Positions 1 to 7,364 of a stretch of 18,247 nucleotides of DNA are shown one piece after another. Each line of letters begins with the position of its first letter. The first letter of the stretch is position 1. Source of the stretch: Planctomycetales bacterium (GTDB lineage: Bacteria; Planctomycetota; Phycisphaerae; SM23-33); NCBI GenBank assembly GCA_030592655.1, contig JAUVIQ010000033.1:1-18247 (forward strand), given 5' to 3'. Made by a program: the position numbers and the translations under genes. The notes below the pieces were generated by a model, which worked only from the letters and a program-made list of their open reading frames with translations, searched no databases and was not told where the DNA came from.

Positions 1-92
1 GAAGTGAAGCGAAGCTTGTGGGTGCTCTGCGCTTATTGTCCGGCAAGCACCCACAACCTCCGCTTCGCTCCGGTTGAAGGTGCCACCCGTTA
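1..92. repeat. palindromic double-hairpin repeat, cut by the window edge
   Basis: The arms TTGTGGGTGCT (16-26) and AGCACCCACAA (46-56) are perfect inverted repeats, flanked on both sides by versions of a GAAGCGAAGC / GCTTCGCT motif. Read on the minus strand, the right half starts GGGTGGCAC, then has a stem (CACCTTCAACC against GGTTGTGGGTG, 9 of 11 paired) around a loop containing GCGAAGCGGA. The same terminal GGGTGGCAC and the same loop motif occur in the element at 15168-15277, so these are two copies of one family. The left hairpin begins before base 1, so the element is incomplete here. It lies directly downstream of the phosphatase-like gene, whose stop is at 101-99. No ORF is implied. 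Confidence 0.75.
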
Positions 93-98
93 CAAAGT

Positions 99-1556
99 CT
101 ATTTCATCGCCGGGAACGGTCGATTGAAGATTTTTTCTATTTTGTCAGGTATGTCCTCGCTTCGGAGCGGTCCCTGAATAGTCCCGGCGGTGGACATAAT
201 GAACGTGGCGGAGTTCTTCCAGTTCAGCCCGCCGTGGGTCGATGACCTTTCCATTACGCCCGAGAAGAACGCTGAGCCGTTGCAATACTGGTCGTGGAGG
301 CTGACGATTACGTCCGGCGGATTTTCAACAAGCCCGAAATGCGCCCGCCAAAGTCGGTACAGCGCGTCGGGATATTTACATTTGCTGTCAGTAGCAGCCT
401 TGAGCAGTTCCCGTCCGTCAATCCTACCTTTTTTGGCGAGTTTGAGCGGGTTGCCGACGATGGGCTTATACTCGAATATCTTTCCATCGGCCGATTTGAT
501 AACGGCTTTGGCGTCTTTCGTGCGGACGATAACGGCGTCGCCTTCGACGTAACTGGCTAGTTCAACTGCTTTGGCGGCCAGGAGGTCGTCGGCAAGTTTG
601 GCCGGGTTGAGCGTGTTGAAAACCGCGCATGTTACCAGTCCGAATTTGATCATTACCACGTCCCTGTCCCGTTGCAGGCGATTGACCAGCCGCCACCCTT
701 TGGCCTTTAGATGCTTATCAAGCCCGGCGACTTCGTACGGCGTGTTGGTCTGTCCGTGGTCGGCGAGGAGCGTTACTTTTACAAGTCCGTGTGTCTCCAT
801 GACGATCTGGTTGACGAATTGCTCCAGCCTGGCGAGGGCGTGTAGTTGCCCTTCCTTTCCGAATCGCGAACCCATACCGGCAGTGGAGACGAAATATGCG
901 ATTACTTCCATTGTCTCGCGGCGGTCCCAGATGCGTTTGAGGCCGGCGAGTTCGCTCTCGAACATCGCCTTGGGATTCATATAAGCGGTCCCGTCGTCGA
1001 GCGGCGAAGCGCGATATTGGATGATCTTTGCGAACGGTTCGTTCTTCCCGGCAAGGTAGTCGCTCGTCCCGCCAACGGTGGCGCGTTTGGTTCGGTGGTA
1101 GTATCTGGCTTCGTAACCGCTGCACGGGAAGTATCCGAAGGCGTCCTCGAGGCACAGGTCAGTCATTGTCGGATACGGCGCAATGACCACCGCAGGGCGG
1201 TGGAACATCCGCAAATGCCCGGAATCGTAAAATTCCTTCACTACATCAATGGGGAACCCGTCCAGCACCAGCACCAGATGGCGACAGAAACGGGGATTAA
1301 TCGCATCGAGGTGGATGATTTCGTCAGGTTTGGCGTCGCCGCTACGGTCATAAGCGATTCTGGTAATCCTGCCGGTGGCGTCGAACAGGCAGAAGAAATC
1401 GGCTTGACCGTCGCCGTCGGTATCGTAGTCGGCGCGGGCGTCGTTCATTGCAATCGGCTTGGCGGGGAATGTTGCCACTCCGTTACAGCCCGGCATAAAC
1501 AACCACGCTGCCGAAAACAACAATATCATCAAAATCAATTTGGGATTTTTAATCAT
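99..1556 (-). CDS. alkaline phosphatase superfamily (nucleotide pyrophosphatase/phosphodiesterase-like) lipoprotein
   Basis: The protein is 485 aa. The start is ATG at 1556, because a GGAG Shine-Dalgarno (1569-1566) lies 9 nt upstream; an in-frame GTG at 1571 overlaps that site. Residues 1-24 form a basic, hydrophobic signal ending in MPGC, a plausible lipobox with Cys24, so the enzyme is probably membrane-anchored outside the cytoplasm. Residues around 43-70 carry two Asp-rich calcium-loop-like stretches (DTDGDGQAD and DRSGDAKPD). The catalytic domain shows LVLVLDGFP (metal aspartate), PTMTD (expected Thr nucleophile), LLADHGQT (metal Asp/His) and a late STHGG histidine. This order fits type I phosphodiesterase/NPP enzymes in the alkaline phosphatase superfamily, which hydrolyse phosphate mono- or diesters using two metals. 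The substrate is not predictable. Long overlapping plus-strand frames are shadows. Confidence 0.82.
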   Translation of the reverse strand: MIKNPKLILMILLFSAAWLFMPGCNGVATFPAKPIAMNDARADYDTDGDGQADFFCLFDATGRITRIAYDRSGDAKPDEIIHLDAINPRFCRHLVLVLDGFPIDVVKEFYDSGHLRMFHRPAVVIAPYPTMTDLCLEDAFGYFPCSGYEARYYHRTKRATVGGTSDYLAGKNEPFAKIIQYRASPLDDGTAYMNPKAMFESELAGLKRIWDRRETMEVIAYFVSTAGMGSRFGKEGQLHALARLEQFVNQIVMETHGLVKVTLLADHGQTNTPYEVAGLDKHLKAKGWRLVNRLQRDRDVVMIKFGLVTCAVFNTLNPAKLADDLLAAKAVELASYVEGDAVIVRTKDAKAVIKSADGKIFEYKPIVGNPLKLAKKGRIDGRELLKAATDSKCKYPDALYRLWRAHFGLVENPPDVIVSLHDQYCNGSAFFSGVMERSSTHGGLNWKNSATFIMSTAGTIQGPLRSEDIPDKIEKIFNRPFPAMK

Positions 1557-1586
1557 TGGCAACAACTCCACAGGATATTCCCGGAT

Positions 1587-1615
1587 ATACTACTGTCCGA
1601 AGCCTCTGGGTGCAA
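1587..1615 (-). promoter_or_regulatory. possible sigma-70 promoter of the phosphatase-like gene
   Basis: On the minus strand TTGCAC (1615-1610) and TAGTAT (1592-1587) are separated by 17 bp. The predicted start would lie about 20-25 nt upstream of the GGAG ribosome site. The -35 box is poor and the -10 box matches four of six positions, so this is a spacing-supported guess. Confidence 0.3.
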
Positions 1616-1718
1616 AATCATCTTTTCATTTATGCGGTGTGATTGTATTTATTGCGGTGATGAGTTGATGGCTGAAGGGCAATTGGAAAAATGGACGTCC
1701 CGGAAGAAAACGAACAGA

Positions 1719-1866
1719 ATAGCAGGATTATGGGGATTACCGGATTACTGGATTTTAAAAAAATAAAAGAAAAAAATCCCCGTAATCCTGTAATCCCTGT
1801 AATCCCGCTATCTTTTCTTTTTCTTTTTCTTCCAGCAAGAAAAATCCCTATAATCCCGCTATCTTT
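1719..1866. repeat. GGGATTAC-type inverted repeat with a third partial copy
   Basis: The 358-nt gap between the divergent phosphatase and dehydrogenase genes holds no convincing gene. The arm at 1719-1756, built of GGATTAC units and starting ATAGC, is the inverted copy of 1773-1811 (about 33 of 38 positions agree with one gap), around an A-rich loop. A third partial copy follows: TAATCCCGCTATCTTT occurs at both 1800-1815 and 1851-1866. Reading frames on both strands translate into repetitive IPVIPLS- or SGITGITG-like peptides that simply reflect the repeat, so they are not called as genes. The dehydrogenase promoter should lie in this gap but was not recognised. Confidence 0.75.
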
Positions 1867-1929
1867 CCTCCGTGACGGCGAGGCCTTGTTAGTCGAAAAG
1901 CGTTGCGAAAACATTATTGCAGGCATCCT

Positions 1930-3174
1930 ATGAAAGCGATTGTCTATAACGTCAGCCCCGTTGGATGGGGTACGTGCAAGTGGTTGAAGTTGTTTTGGCC
2001 GGGGTGTCTGCTGGGCCGGTTGAACGGTTTGGTCCTGCGTGAGATGGACCCGCCGGCGTTGCCGGGGAGCGATTGGGTTCTATGCCGGACCGTTCTTGGC
2101 GGTATATGCGGCACGGACACTGCGATTATCGCCCAGCGTCAGCCTCCAAACTCCCTCCTGCAATCCTTCTCGACCTTGCCGATGGTGTTGGGGCATGAGA
2201 ATGTCGCGGTTGTCGAGCAGGTCGGGGCCGACGTTGATTCCGCCTGGGTCGGTAAGCGTGTCTGCGTCGAGCCGACGCTCTGCTGCCGGGTACGCGGGAT
2301 CGAACCGGCGTGCAAACCCTGCCGGGACGGACAGTTCGGAGCCTGCGAAAATTTCTCCGCCGACGGAGCCGGTTCGGCGAAACTTCCGCCGGGAACGTCG
2401 CTGGGGTACTGCGGGCCGGTCGGAGGATCGTGGGGCGAATACTTCGTCGCTCACGTTTCGCAACTAATCGATATCCCGCAGCAGATACCCGACGCACAGG
2501 CAATTCTGACTGATCCGCTGGCCTGTAGCCTGCATGCGGCCTTACGGGCGGATTTGTCGAAGGCGGAGCGTGTTCTGGTTTATGGGGCGGGGATTCTGGG
2601 GCTGGGGGTTGTCTGGGCGCTGCGGGCAGTCGGTTACAGCGGCAAAATTGACATCATCGCTCGCTACCGCCACCAAGGCCGATTGGCTGAAGCATTCGGC
2701 GCTGACGAAGCGATTTTCCTGCCTTCGGGTAAGCGCGAGCGGTTCGAAGCCATAGCCCAAAGAACCGGCGCACGCCTGACGCGGGCGCGTTTCGGCAACT
2801 ATATGCTTTCGGGCGGATACGACGCCGTCTTCGAATGTGTCGGAAGCGAAAGCATAATTGAAGAGGCCCTGAAGTGGACGGCTGCTCGCGGGCAGGTGAT
2901 ACTCGTCGGGACGGGGCACGGACGCGGAACGGACATGACGGCATTGTGGTTCCGTGAACTGACGGTTATCGGCGCTTATGGTCGGAGCGTCGAGGATTTC
3001 GCCGGCAGGCGGGTCCAGACCTATCAACTGGTTCACGAACTGATGCTCGCAGGTGGAGCCGACGTGTCGCCCCTGCTGACGCACACTTTTCCGCAGGCGG
3101 ATTTCAAGGAAGCACTGTCCGTCGCAATGCACAAGGGTCGCCACGAGAGTGTCAAGGTGGCGCTTCGATTTTAG
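1930..3174 (+). CDS. zinc-dependent alcohol dehydrogenase family (MDR) oxidoreductase
   Basis: The protein is 414 aa, starting at ATG 1930 (MKAIVYNV, a usual start for medium-chain dehydrogenases). A weak AGG lies about 7 nt upstream; an in-frame start 27 nt earlier falls outside the domain. GGICGTD supplies the catalytic-zinc Cys60, GHEN gives His89/Glu90, and a Cys-rich segment (EPTLCC, ACKPC, GACENF) replaces the usual four-Cys structural zinc lobe. VYGAGILGLG is the NAD(P)-binding Rossmann glycine motif. The N-terminal 40 residues include an extra Trp/Cys-rich insertion (KWLKLFWPGCLLG) compared with typical members. Enzymes of this group oxidise alcohols or sugars, such as glucose, sorbitol or threonine; the substrate is unclear. 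The TAG stop touches a palindromic element, and purE follows 100 nt later. Confidence 0.85.
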   Translation: MKAIVYNVSPVGWGTCKWLKLFWPGCLLGRLNGLVLREMDPPALPGSDWVLCRTVLGGICGTDTAIIAQRQPPNSLLQSFSTLPMVLGHENVAVVEQVGADVDSAWVGKRVCVEPTLCCRVRGIEPACKPCRDGQFGACENFSADGAGSAKLPPGTSLGYCGPVGGSWGEYFVAHVSQLIDIPQQIPDAQAILTDPLACSLHAALRADLSKAERVLVYGAGILGLGVVWALRAVGYSGKIDIIARYRHQGRLAEAFGADEAIFLPSGKRERFEAIAQRTGARLTRARFGNYMLSGGYDAVFECVGSESIIEEALKWTAARGQVILVGTGHGRGTDMTALWFRELTVIGAYGRSVEDFAGRRVQTYQLVHELMLAGGADVSPLLTHTFPQADFKEALSVAMHKGRHESVKVALRF

Positions 3175-3232
3175 GTAGCACGGGCGTCTCGCCCGTGAGT
3201 GAAAAAAATCATGACCGGGACGGCCATGCTAC
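3174..3232. repeat. compact double-hairpin palindrome between adh and purE
   Basis: The outer arms GTAGCA (3175-3180) and TGCTAC (3227-3232) are perfectly complementary. Inside the left arm is CACGGGCG-TCT-CGCCCGTG, an 8-bp stem with a 3-nt loop. Inside the right arm is ATGACCG-GGA-CGGCCAT, paired at six of seven positions, with an A-rich spacer between the two. The first base is the G of the dehydrogenase TAG stop codon. There is no T-run, so it is not a typical intrinsic terminator, though the hairpins could stabilise a transcript end or attenuate read-through into purE. Confidence 0.78.
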
Positions 3233-3274
3233 GGGGCGCTTGGCGCGTGGGGCGATTTGGGAGATAATGCTTAT

Positions 3275-3787
3275 ATGAGCAAGACAAATACAAAAGTAGC
3301 GATAGTGATGGGTTCCGACAGCGATTTCGAGGTAATGAGCCGCTGTATCGAGCAGTTGGGGGCGTTCGGGATTGAGCCGGAAGTCCGCGTTCTCAGCGCA
3401 CATCGAACGCCGGGGGCTGTGGATGAGTTCGCATCCGCCGCCGCCGATAACGGAATCAAGGTAATCATCGCAGCCGCCGGTATGAGTGCCGCTTTGGCGG
3501 GTTCGATTTCCGGCAGGACGACGCTGCCTGTGCTGGGTGTAGCCATTGCGTCAGGTCCGTTGGCGGGAATCGACGCGCTGCTTTCAACCGTTCAGATGCC
3601 GCCGGGCGTGGCTGTCGGATGCACCGGAATAGGAACCGCCGGCGCGGTCAATGCCGCCGTCTTTGCCGTTGAAATCCTCGCCGTTTCCGACACCGACCTC
3701 GCCGGAAAACTCGCCGAGTTCAAATCAGCCCAGGCCGAGAAAACACTCGCCAAGGACAAGAAACTACGGGAACAGTTGGGTAAGTAG
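3275..3787 (+). CDS. purE: N5-carboxyaminoimidazole ribonucleotide mutase (PurE)
   Basis: The protein is 170 aa, the usual size for a stand-alone PurE. The start is ATG 3275 with GGGAG (3259-3263) upstream; a TTG at 3257 in the same frame overlaps that site and is less likely. MGSDSD near residue 12 and SAHRTP near residue 44 are the PurE substrate-binding signatures, followed by AAAGMSAALAG and a VQMPPGVAV segment. PurE converts N5-CAIR to CAIR in de novo purine synthesis, in the cytoplasm. The usual glycine-rich GGAAHLPG loop reads GMSAALAG here, a variant that I recall from other bacterial PurE proteins. No purK or other pur gene lies nearby, so the gene is isolated from its pathway. Confidence 0.93.
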   Translation: MSKTNTKVAIVMGSDSDFEVMSRCIEQLGAFGIEPEVRVLSAHRTPGAVDEFASAAADNGIKVIIAAAGMSAALAGSISGRTTLPVLGVAIASGPLAGIDALLSTVQMPPGVAVGCTGIGTAGAVNAAVFAVEILAVSDTDLAGKLAEFKSAQAEKTLAKDKKLREQLGK

Positions 3788-3830
3788 TTGATTGGTTGAC
3801 TGGTTCTGTTTTTTCGTTTTTTCTGCTTTT

Positions 3831-3865
3831 CCCTACGCTCTACGCCCTACGCCCTACGCCCTATT
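3831..3865. repeat. heptamer tandem repeat at the end of the GT39-like gene
   Basis: Five 7-bp units run in tandem: CCCTACG, CTCTACG, CCCTACG, CCCTACG and CCCTATT. The last unit contains the TAG stop codon of the minus-strand glycosyltransferase (3863-3861). On the minus strand the unit reads CGTAGGG, close to the GTAGGG start of the elements near 5604 and 17763. The T-rich stretch at 3809-3830 has no adjoining hairpin, so no terminator is called. Confidence 0.8.
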
Positions 3866-5435
3866 TTCTTTCGTACACTCTGTAACGTTTCCCATCGTGG
3901 CGGAGTTTGAAGCCGGGTTTGTTTTCGAGCAGTTTTTTTGATTCGGCGTTTCTCATGATGATAAATTTCAGGCCGGGGTGCGAGACGATGAAGTTATGAA
4001 TTTTTTTGGTTTGAGCGGGTTGTTTGCTGGACGTTTTAGGCAGATGAAGTATAGTTCGCCCACTGAGGTAGTGCAGGACAGAAATATCCCCGGAATCCGT
4101 CGCCCCCGTTCGACTTCGCTCACTTCGACTATCTGAATGGTTTTCGCCGAGTATATCCGCCACCTCGAACAGTTCAACAAATCCGCCTCCCCTGACAACC
4201 TCGTAATACCGCGGTGTATAACTGAGGTAACTGTAATAAACGGCACTGCGAAGTAATTTCGGCGTATTGCACGCGATAATCACGCCGACCAGAACAGTAA
4301 CCGCCTTCAGCAGTAGTTTTGCCCCGGCGGGGCGGTAAAATCGTTTTATGCTCCAGCAAAGCCCCTCCATCATCGCCAGAAGCAGTAGTGGTTGAATCGG
4401 CGTCAGGTAACGAGGGCGGATAAAATGGTCCTTGCCGTAGAGGGAAAGCGCAAGGACGCTTACCGCGATAACCGGCAGGATGAATCGCTGCCGGCGTCTC
4501 CAGAGGCTTACGCCGCCGATACCAATCAGCCCCAACGCGGGCAGACCTACGAAATATGTTTCCTGACTGGTGAACATTTCCGAGACGGTCAGCGGTAGTT
4601 GCCACAGTCCCAGACCGATATTTCGCAGGTGTACCATTGGGGCGGCATTGACCTTCGACATAATCGCCCCGGCGTATATCTGTTCCTCGGTGTAGGCATA
4701 ACGGGCGACGATGAAGAACCCGGCCCCCAGCACAGCGATAATCGCCAGGATAACGCAGGCGGGGATCAGCCCTTTTTTCCCCGACACGCCCGGCGAACGG
4801 TCAGGTATGACGCTGATTGCCAACGCACCGAGAAAAAGTATTCCCGGAGCACGCAAAGCCACAGCCGATACGCTCAATAATCCCGCCAATATCAGCCAGC
4901 GCGCGCTTCCGGAACGATAGCGGATGTAGGCGTAGAGAATCGCCCAGAACAAGGCTGCGAAGGGCGCATCGGTGAGTATTCGGTGGGATTGGTTGAAGAA
5001 GGTGTACGACAATCCCGCCGCCAGTGTAACGGCCAGCGCCATTCGCTGATTGCTAAGCCGGGCGACCGACAGATAAATCAACACGAGCGACCCCAATCCG
5101 CACAGGGCCATAAAGATATTCGGCGCTCCAAAGCCAGGCCCGAATAACATTCGCAATCCTGCGAGAATGACGGGAAGCCCCGGCGTTACCTTGTTGCAGG
5201 GCGAACCGTTGAAGCGATACCCCTCGCCGTTGGCCAGTGAGCGGGCCAAACCCAGGTACAGCGCGCTATCGGGCGTAGGCCACCACTTGCCCGTTACGCC
5301 GGCGAGATAAATCGCCGCGACGCACAACCCCGCCAGAAGCAGATGCCACCGCCGAGGCGGAAAATCCGCCAGCCAACCTTCCGAGGCAAGGGACAATTCT
5401 TCAGATTTCCGTATTGACGTTTTACCGTGCGACAT
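3861..5435 (-). CDS. polytopic glycosyltransferase, GT39/ArnT-like (dolichyl/polyprenyl-phosphate sugar dependent)
   Basis: The protein is 524 aa if ATG 5435 (MSHGKTSI) is used. A GTG at 5498 would add 21 residues; neither has a strong ribosome site, so the start is uncertain. After a short cytosolic N-terminus comes a first membrane helix (LLLAGLCVAAIYLAGV) and then TPDSALYLGLARSLANGEGY, whose aspartate matches the catalytic Asp of the first external loop in PMT/ArnT-type GT-C enzymes. Many further hydrophobic segments follow to about residue 400, then a soluble C-terminal region. The family transfers sugars from polyprenyl-phosphate carriers to proteins or lipids at the outer face of the membrane. 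The acceptor is unknown. The TAG stop lies in a heptamer repeat, and a Ser/Arg-rich stretch (SRSERSRTG) near the C-terminal part looks repeat-derived. Confidence 0.75.
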   Translation of the reverse strand: MSHGKTSIRKSEELSLASEGWLADFPPRRWHLLLAGLCVAAIYLAGVTGKWWPTPDSALYLGLARSLANGEGYRFNGSPCNKVTPGLPVILAGLRMLFGPGFGAPNIFMALCGLGSLVLIYLSVARLSNQRMALAVTLAAGLSYTFFNQSHRILTDAPFAALFWAILYAYIRYRSGSARWLILAGLLSVSAVALRAPGILFLGALAISVIPDRSPGVSGKKGLIPACVILAIIAVLGAGFFIVARYAYTEEQIYAGAIMSKVNAAPMVHLRNIGLGLWQLPLTVSEMFTSQETYFVGLPALGLIGIGGVSLWRRRQRFILPVIAVSVLALSLYGKDHFIRPRYLTPIQPLLLLAMMEGLCWSIKRFYRPAGAKLLLKAVTVLVGVIIACNTPKLLRSAVYYSYLSYTPRYYEVVRGGGFVELFEVADILGENHSDSRSERSRTGATDSGDISVLHYLSGRTILHLPKTSSKQPAQTKKIHNFIVSHPGLKFIIMRNAESKKLLENKPGFKLRHDGKRYRVYERK

Positions 5436-5519
5436 TATCGGGAGGGATTGTAACGCTTTCGGGCCAAACGACAAACCCAAATCGAAAGACCACGGCACCT
5501 GCTCAGCGAAGGCATAGGC

Positions 5520-5604
5520 GTAGGGTGTGCAGGTTCTGTTTCCTGCACACGGAATTTTTCATCCACCAATCGCGTGTGCAGGTAACAAAACCTGCACACC
5601 CTAC
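5520..5604. repeat. 85-bp double-hairpin palindrome between the RDD and GT39 genes
   Basis: The outer arms GTAGGGTGTGCAGGTT (5520-5535) and AACCTGCACACCCTAC (5589-5604) are a perfect 16-bp inverted repeat. Each half is itself a hairpin: GTGTGCAGG pairs with CCTGCACAC over an 8-nt loop, at 5525-5550 and again at 5574-5599, so the two hairpins face each other in inverted orientation. On the minus strand the terminal TAG (5603-5601) is the stop codon of the RDD gene. The architecture matches 3174-3232 and 15168-15277 although the stem sequence is different. Confidence 0.88.
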
Positions 5605-7208
5605 AAACTCCGTCCCTTCGCGTTGCGGATTACGACGGTCCCTGCCGCCAGGTCGCCGAGTCGCTGCCATCTTACGCTCAACGATACTATCAATATGCCA
5701 ACGAGGTACCACCAGAAGATATCGACGATTCGAATAAGGTTCCGCAGCAGCGCCCGCCCGAAGCCGCACTTTTGCAAATCGGTCTTGACGACTCGAATAC
5801 CCGCGATCCATTTGCCCGGCGTTCGCCCCCATGAGCCTTCCAATAAACTGAACAGGAAGAACATAAAAGGAAACCATATCAGCCCCATACATCCCACATC
5901 CCCGATAACTGCGAATAATCCGTCGAAAGAGAAAGGAGCGTTCAGAAAATCCTGAATCTTGGCAAAAGCGAATGCGAGGAACGGCGCGATTACCAACACA
6001 ATATCAATCACAACGGCCACGCCTCTGCGAAGCAGCGACGCGAATTGCACGACAGTCTCGCCGGCGGCGTACTCCCGGACTTTATATTTTCCCATTACCA
6101 ACGACAGGACCACCGCAAGCAGCCCGACAAGGACCGGCGGGATGACCCTTGGGACGTTCACAAGAATCCTGGTTCTCTGTAAAAGTCCAAGGCCGCCTTT
6201 CTGCTCGTATCGCCAGTCCGGCTGGGCGTCTTTTATTCCTATGACCTCCGTTCCGATCGGAAGTATCCGGCGAAGGAGGACGAAATCCTTTCCTGCACCC
6301 GTCGGGCAGATTCCCATGCCTATGTCCAGCCCGATAGGATAGGAGAAGAATTCCTCCCATCCCTGCTCGTTGCGTTCGATGCCGGTAACGCATAGCCCTC
6401 CGTCGTCGGATGAATCGTGGTAAAACAAAGCCAATTTCCCGCCGAGCGAAGCGGCTTTCCATTGACCCCCTGCCCTGGTGGTAACGACCTCCCATGCGTC
6501 GCCCTCTTCCTCGTCTTTTTCGGGCAGACCCTCACGATACGAAACAGGAGTGAGGCCGGGAGGCTGGCAGAACAGGTGTAGTTTGCCTTCGCTTTCAAAT
6601 GCCTGCAATTTCTCCCCGGAGACCTCCATTCCGCCCTCGATTCCGAGTTTGAACGACGCCCTTTCGATCCATTTCCCGTTCTCGAAGATTTTGAGACAGT
6701 GCCCGGGCCACTTCTTTTCGATAACGGCGACCTTGCCGCCGTACATAAACGGCCTGGACACCTCGCCGAGAGACTCACCCTCCATCAGGACTTCGACCCG
6801 CCCGTCTTTGTAGTAAGCCACTGACTCGTCCGACACGATCCACAGACGGTCATTCCCAGCCACCAGCCAGGGTTCCGTTATTGCAAGCGAAGCGGCGTCG
6901 TGAGCCTCCTCCAAGCCGCCGAGTTCCAGACCTATCAGTTTCGTTTTAATTTTTTCGTCGAGGCTGGCGGCATTTTGCACGTACCAGACCCGCCCGTTCC
7001 AGACGGCCGAGTTGTTCACCTGGTGGGCGGTTACCTCCACGCCGCCCAGAATCCCATGCGGCGTCAGCAACTTTTTGGCGATTACCGGAAGAACTCGCTG
7101 CCCAATGAAGCAAAGACCAACAAGAACACACGCAATGATAATGAAACATTTCCTGGTTTCCCGCGAGGCGTATCCCGGCGGAGGACCGTCGGCTGGATAT
7201 TCATTCAT
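5601..7208 (-). CDS. RDD-family membrane protein with a large N-terminal soluble domain
   Basis: The protein is 535 aa, starting at ATG 7208 with a weak AGAGAA site upstream. A membrane helix at about residues 22-42 precedes roughly 300 mostly soluble residues rich in Trp-Gly repeats such as AVWNGRVWYV, NGKWIER and GGQWKAASLGGKLALFY. This pattern suggests a beta-propeller-like or repeat beta domain. A further helix sits near residue 350, and the RDD domain follows from about 385: RRGVAVVIDIVLV (signature Arg/Asp), GSWGRTPGKWIAGIRVV, and GDLAAGTVVIR before the end. RDD proteins are small membrane proteins of mostly unknown role, some linked to ion exchange. The fusion to a large presumably extracytoplasmic region suggests a sensor or carrier, but function is unknown. 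The stop codon lies inside a palindromic element. Confidence 0.75.
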   Translation of the reverse strand: MNEYPADGPPPGYASRETRKCFIIIACVLVGLCFIGQRVLPVIAKKLLTPHGILGGVEVTAHQVNNSAVWNGRVWYVQNAASLDEKIKTKLIGLELGGLEEAHDAASLAITEPWLVAGNDRLWIVSDESVAYYKDGRVEVLMEGESLGEVSRPFMYGGKVAVIEKKWPGHCLKIFENGKWIERASFKLGIEGGMEVSGEKLQAFESEGKLHLFCQPPGLTPVSYREGLPEKDEEEGDAWEVVTTRAGGQWKAASLGGKLALFYHDSSDDGGLCVTGIERNEQGWEEFFSYPIGLDIGMGICPTGAGKDFVLLRRILPIGTEVIGIKDAQPDWRYEQKGGLGLLQRTRILVNVPRVIPPVLVGLLAVVLSLVMGKYKVREYAAGETVVQFASLLRRGVAVVIDIVLVIAPFLAFAFAKIQDFLNAPFSFDGLFAVIGDVGCMGLIWFPFMFFLFSLLEGSWGRTPGKWIAGIRVVKTDLQKCGFGRALLRNLIRIVDIFWWYLVGILIVSLSVRWQRLGDLAAGTVVIRNAKGRSL

Positions 7209-7329
7209 GTTGTTCTCTTTAATTGACCGGATTTGGACTGAAGTCTTTAATAGCCTACGTATCTATGCCCTTGTTATTTCGGAGGTTACACGCGTTACGT
7301 TAAAAATAACGAAAAATTCCAAAAAAAAC

Positions 7330-7358
7330 CTAACAAATTACAACTAATAGCGTATAAT
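7330..7358 (+). promoter_or_regulatory. sigma-70-type promoter of the small RNA
   Basis: A perfect TATAAT (7353-7358) is preceded at exactly 17 bp by CTAACA (7330-7335, four of six matches to TTGACA) in an A/T-rich setting. The predicted start is near 7365. No plus-strand protein gene follows for several kilobases, so the promoter appears to serve only the short transcript that ends at the terminator at 7419-7452. Confidence 0.6.
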
Positions 7359-7364
7359 GAGACG

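Noticed and set aside
846..1766. 306-codon plus-strand open frame over the phosphatase-like gene
   Set aside because: It is antisense to a gene with clear catalytic motifs, has no recognisable domain, and its end is made of intergenic sequence.
1630..1933. Overlapping open frames on both strands with IPVIPLS- and SGITGITG-like repeats
   Set aside because: Their content is a direct translation of the GGATTAC repeat and both strands look alike, so they are repeat artefacts.
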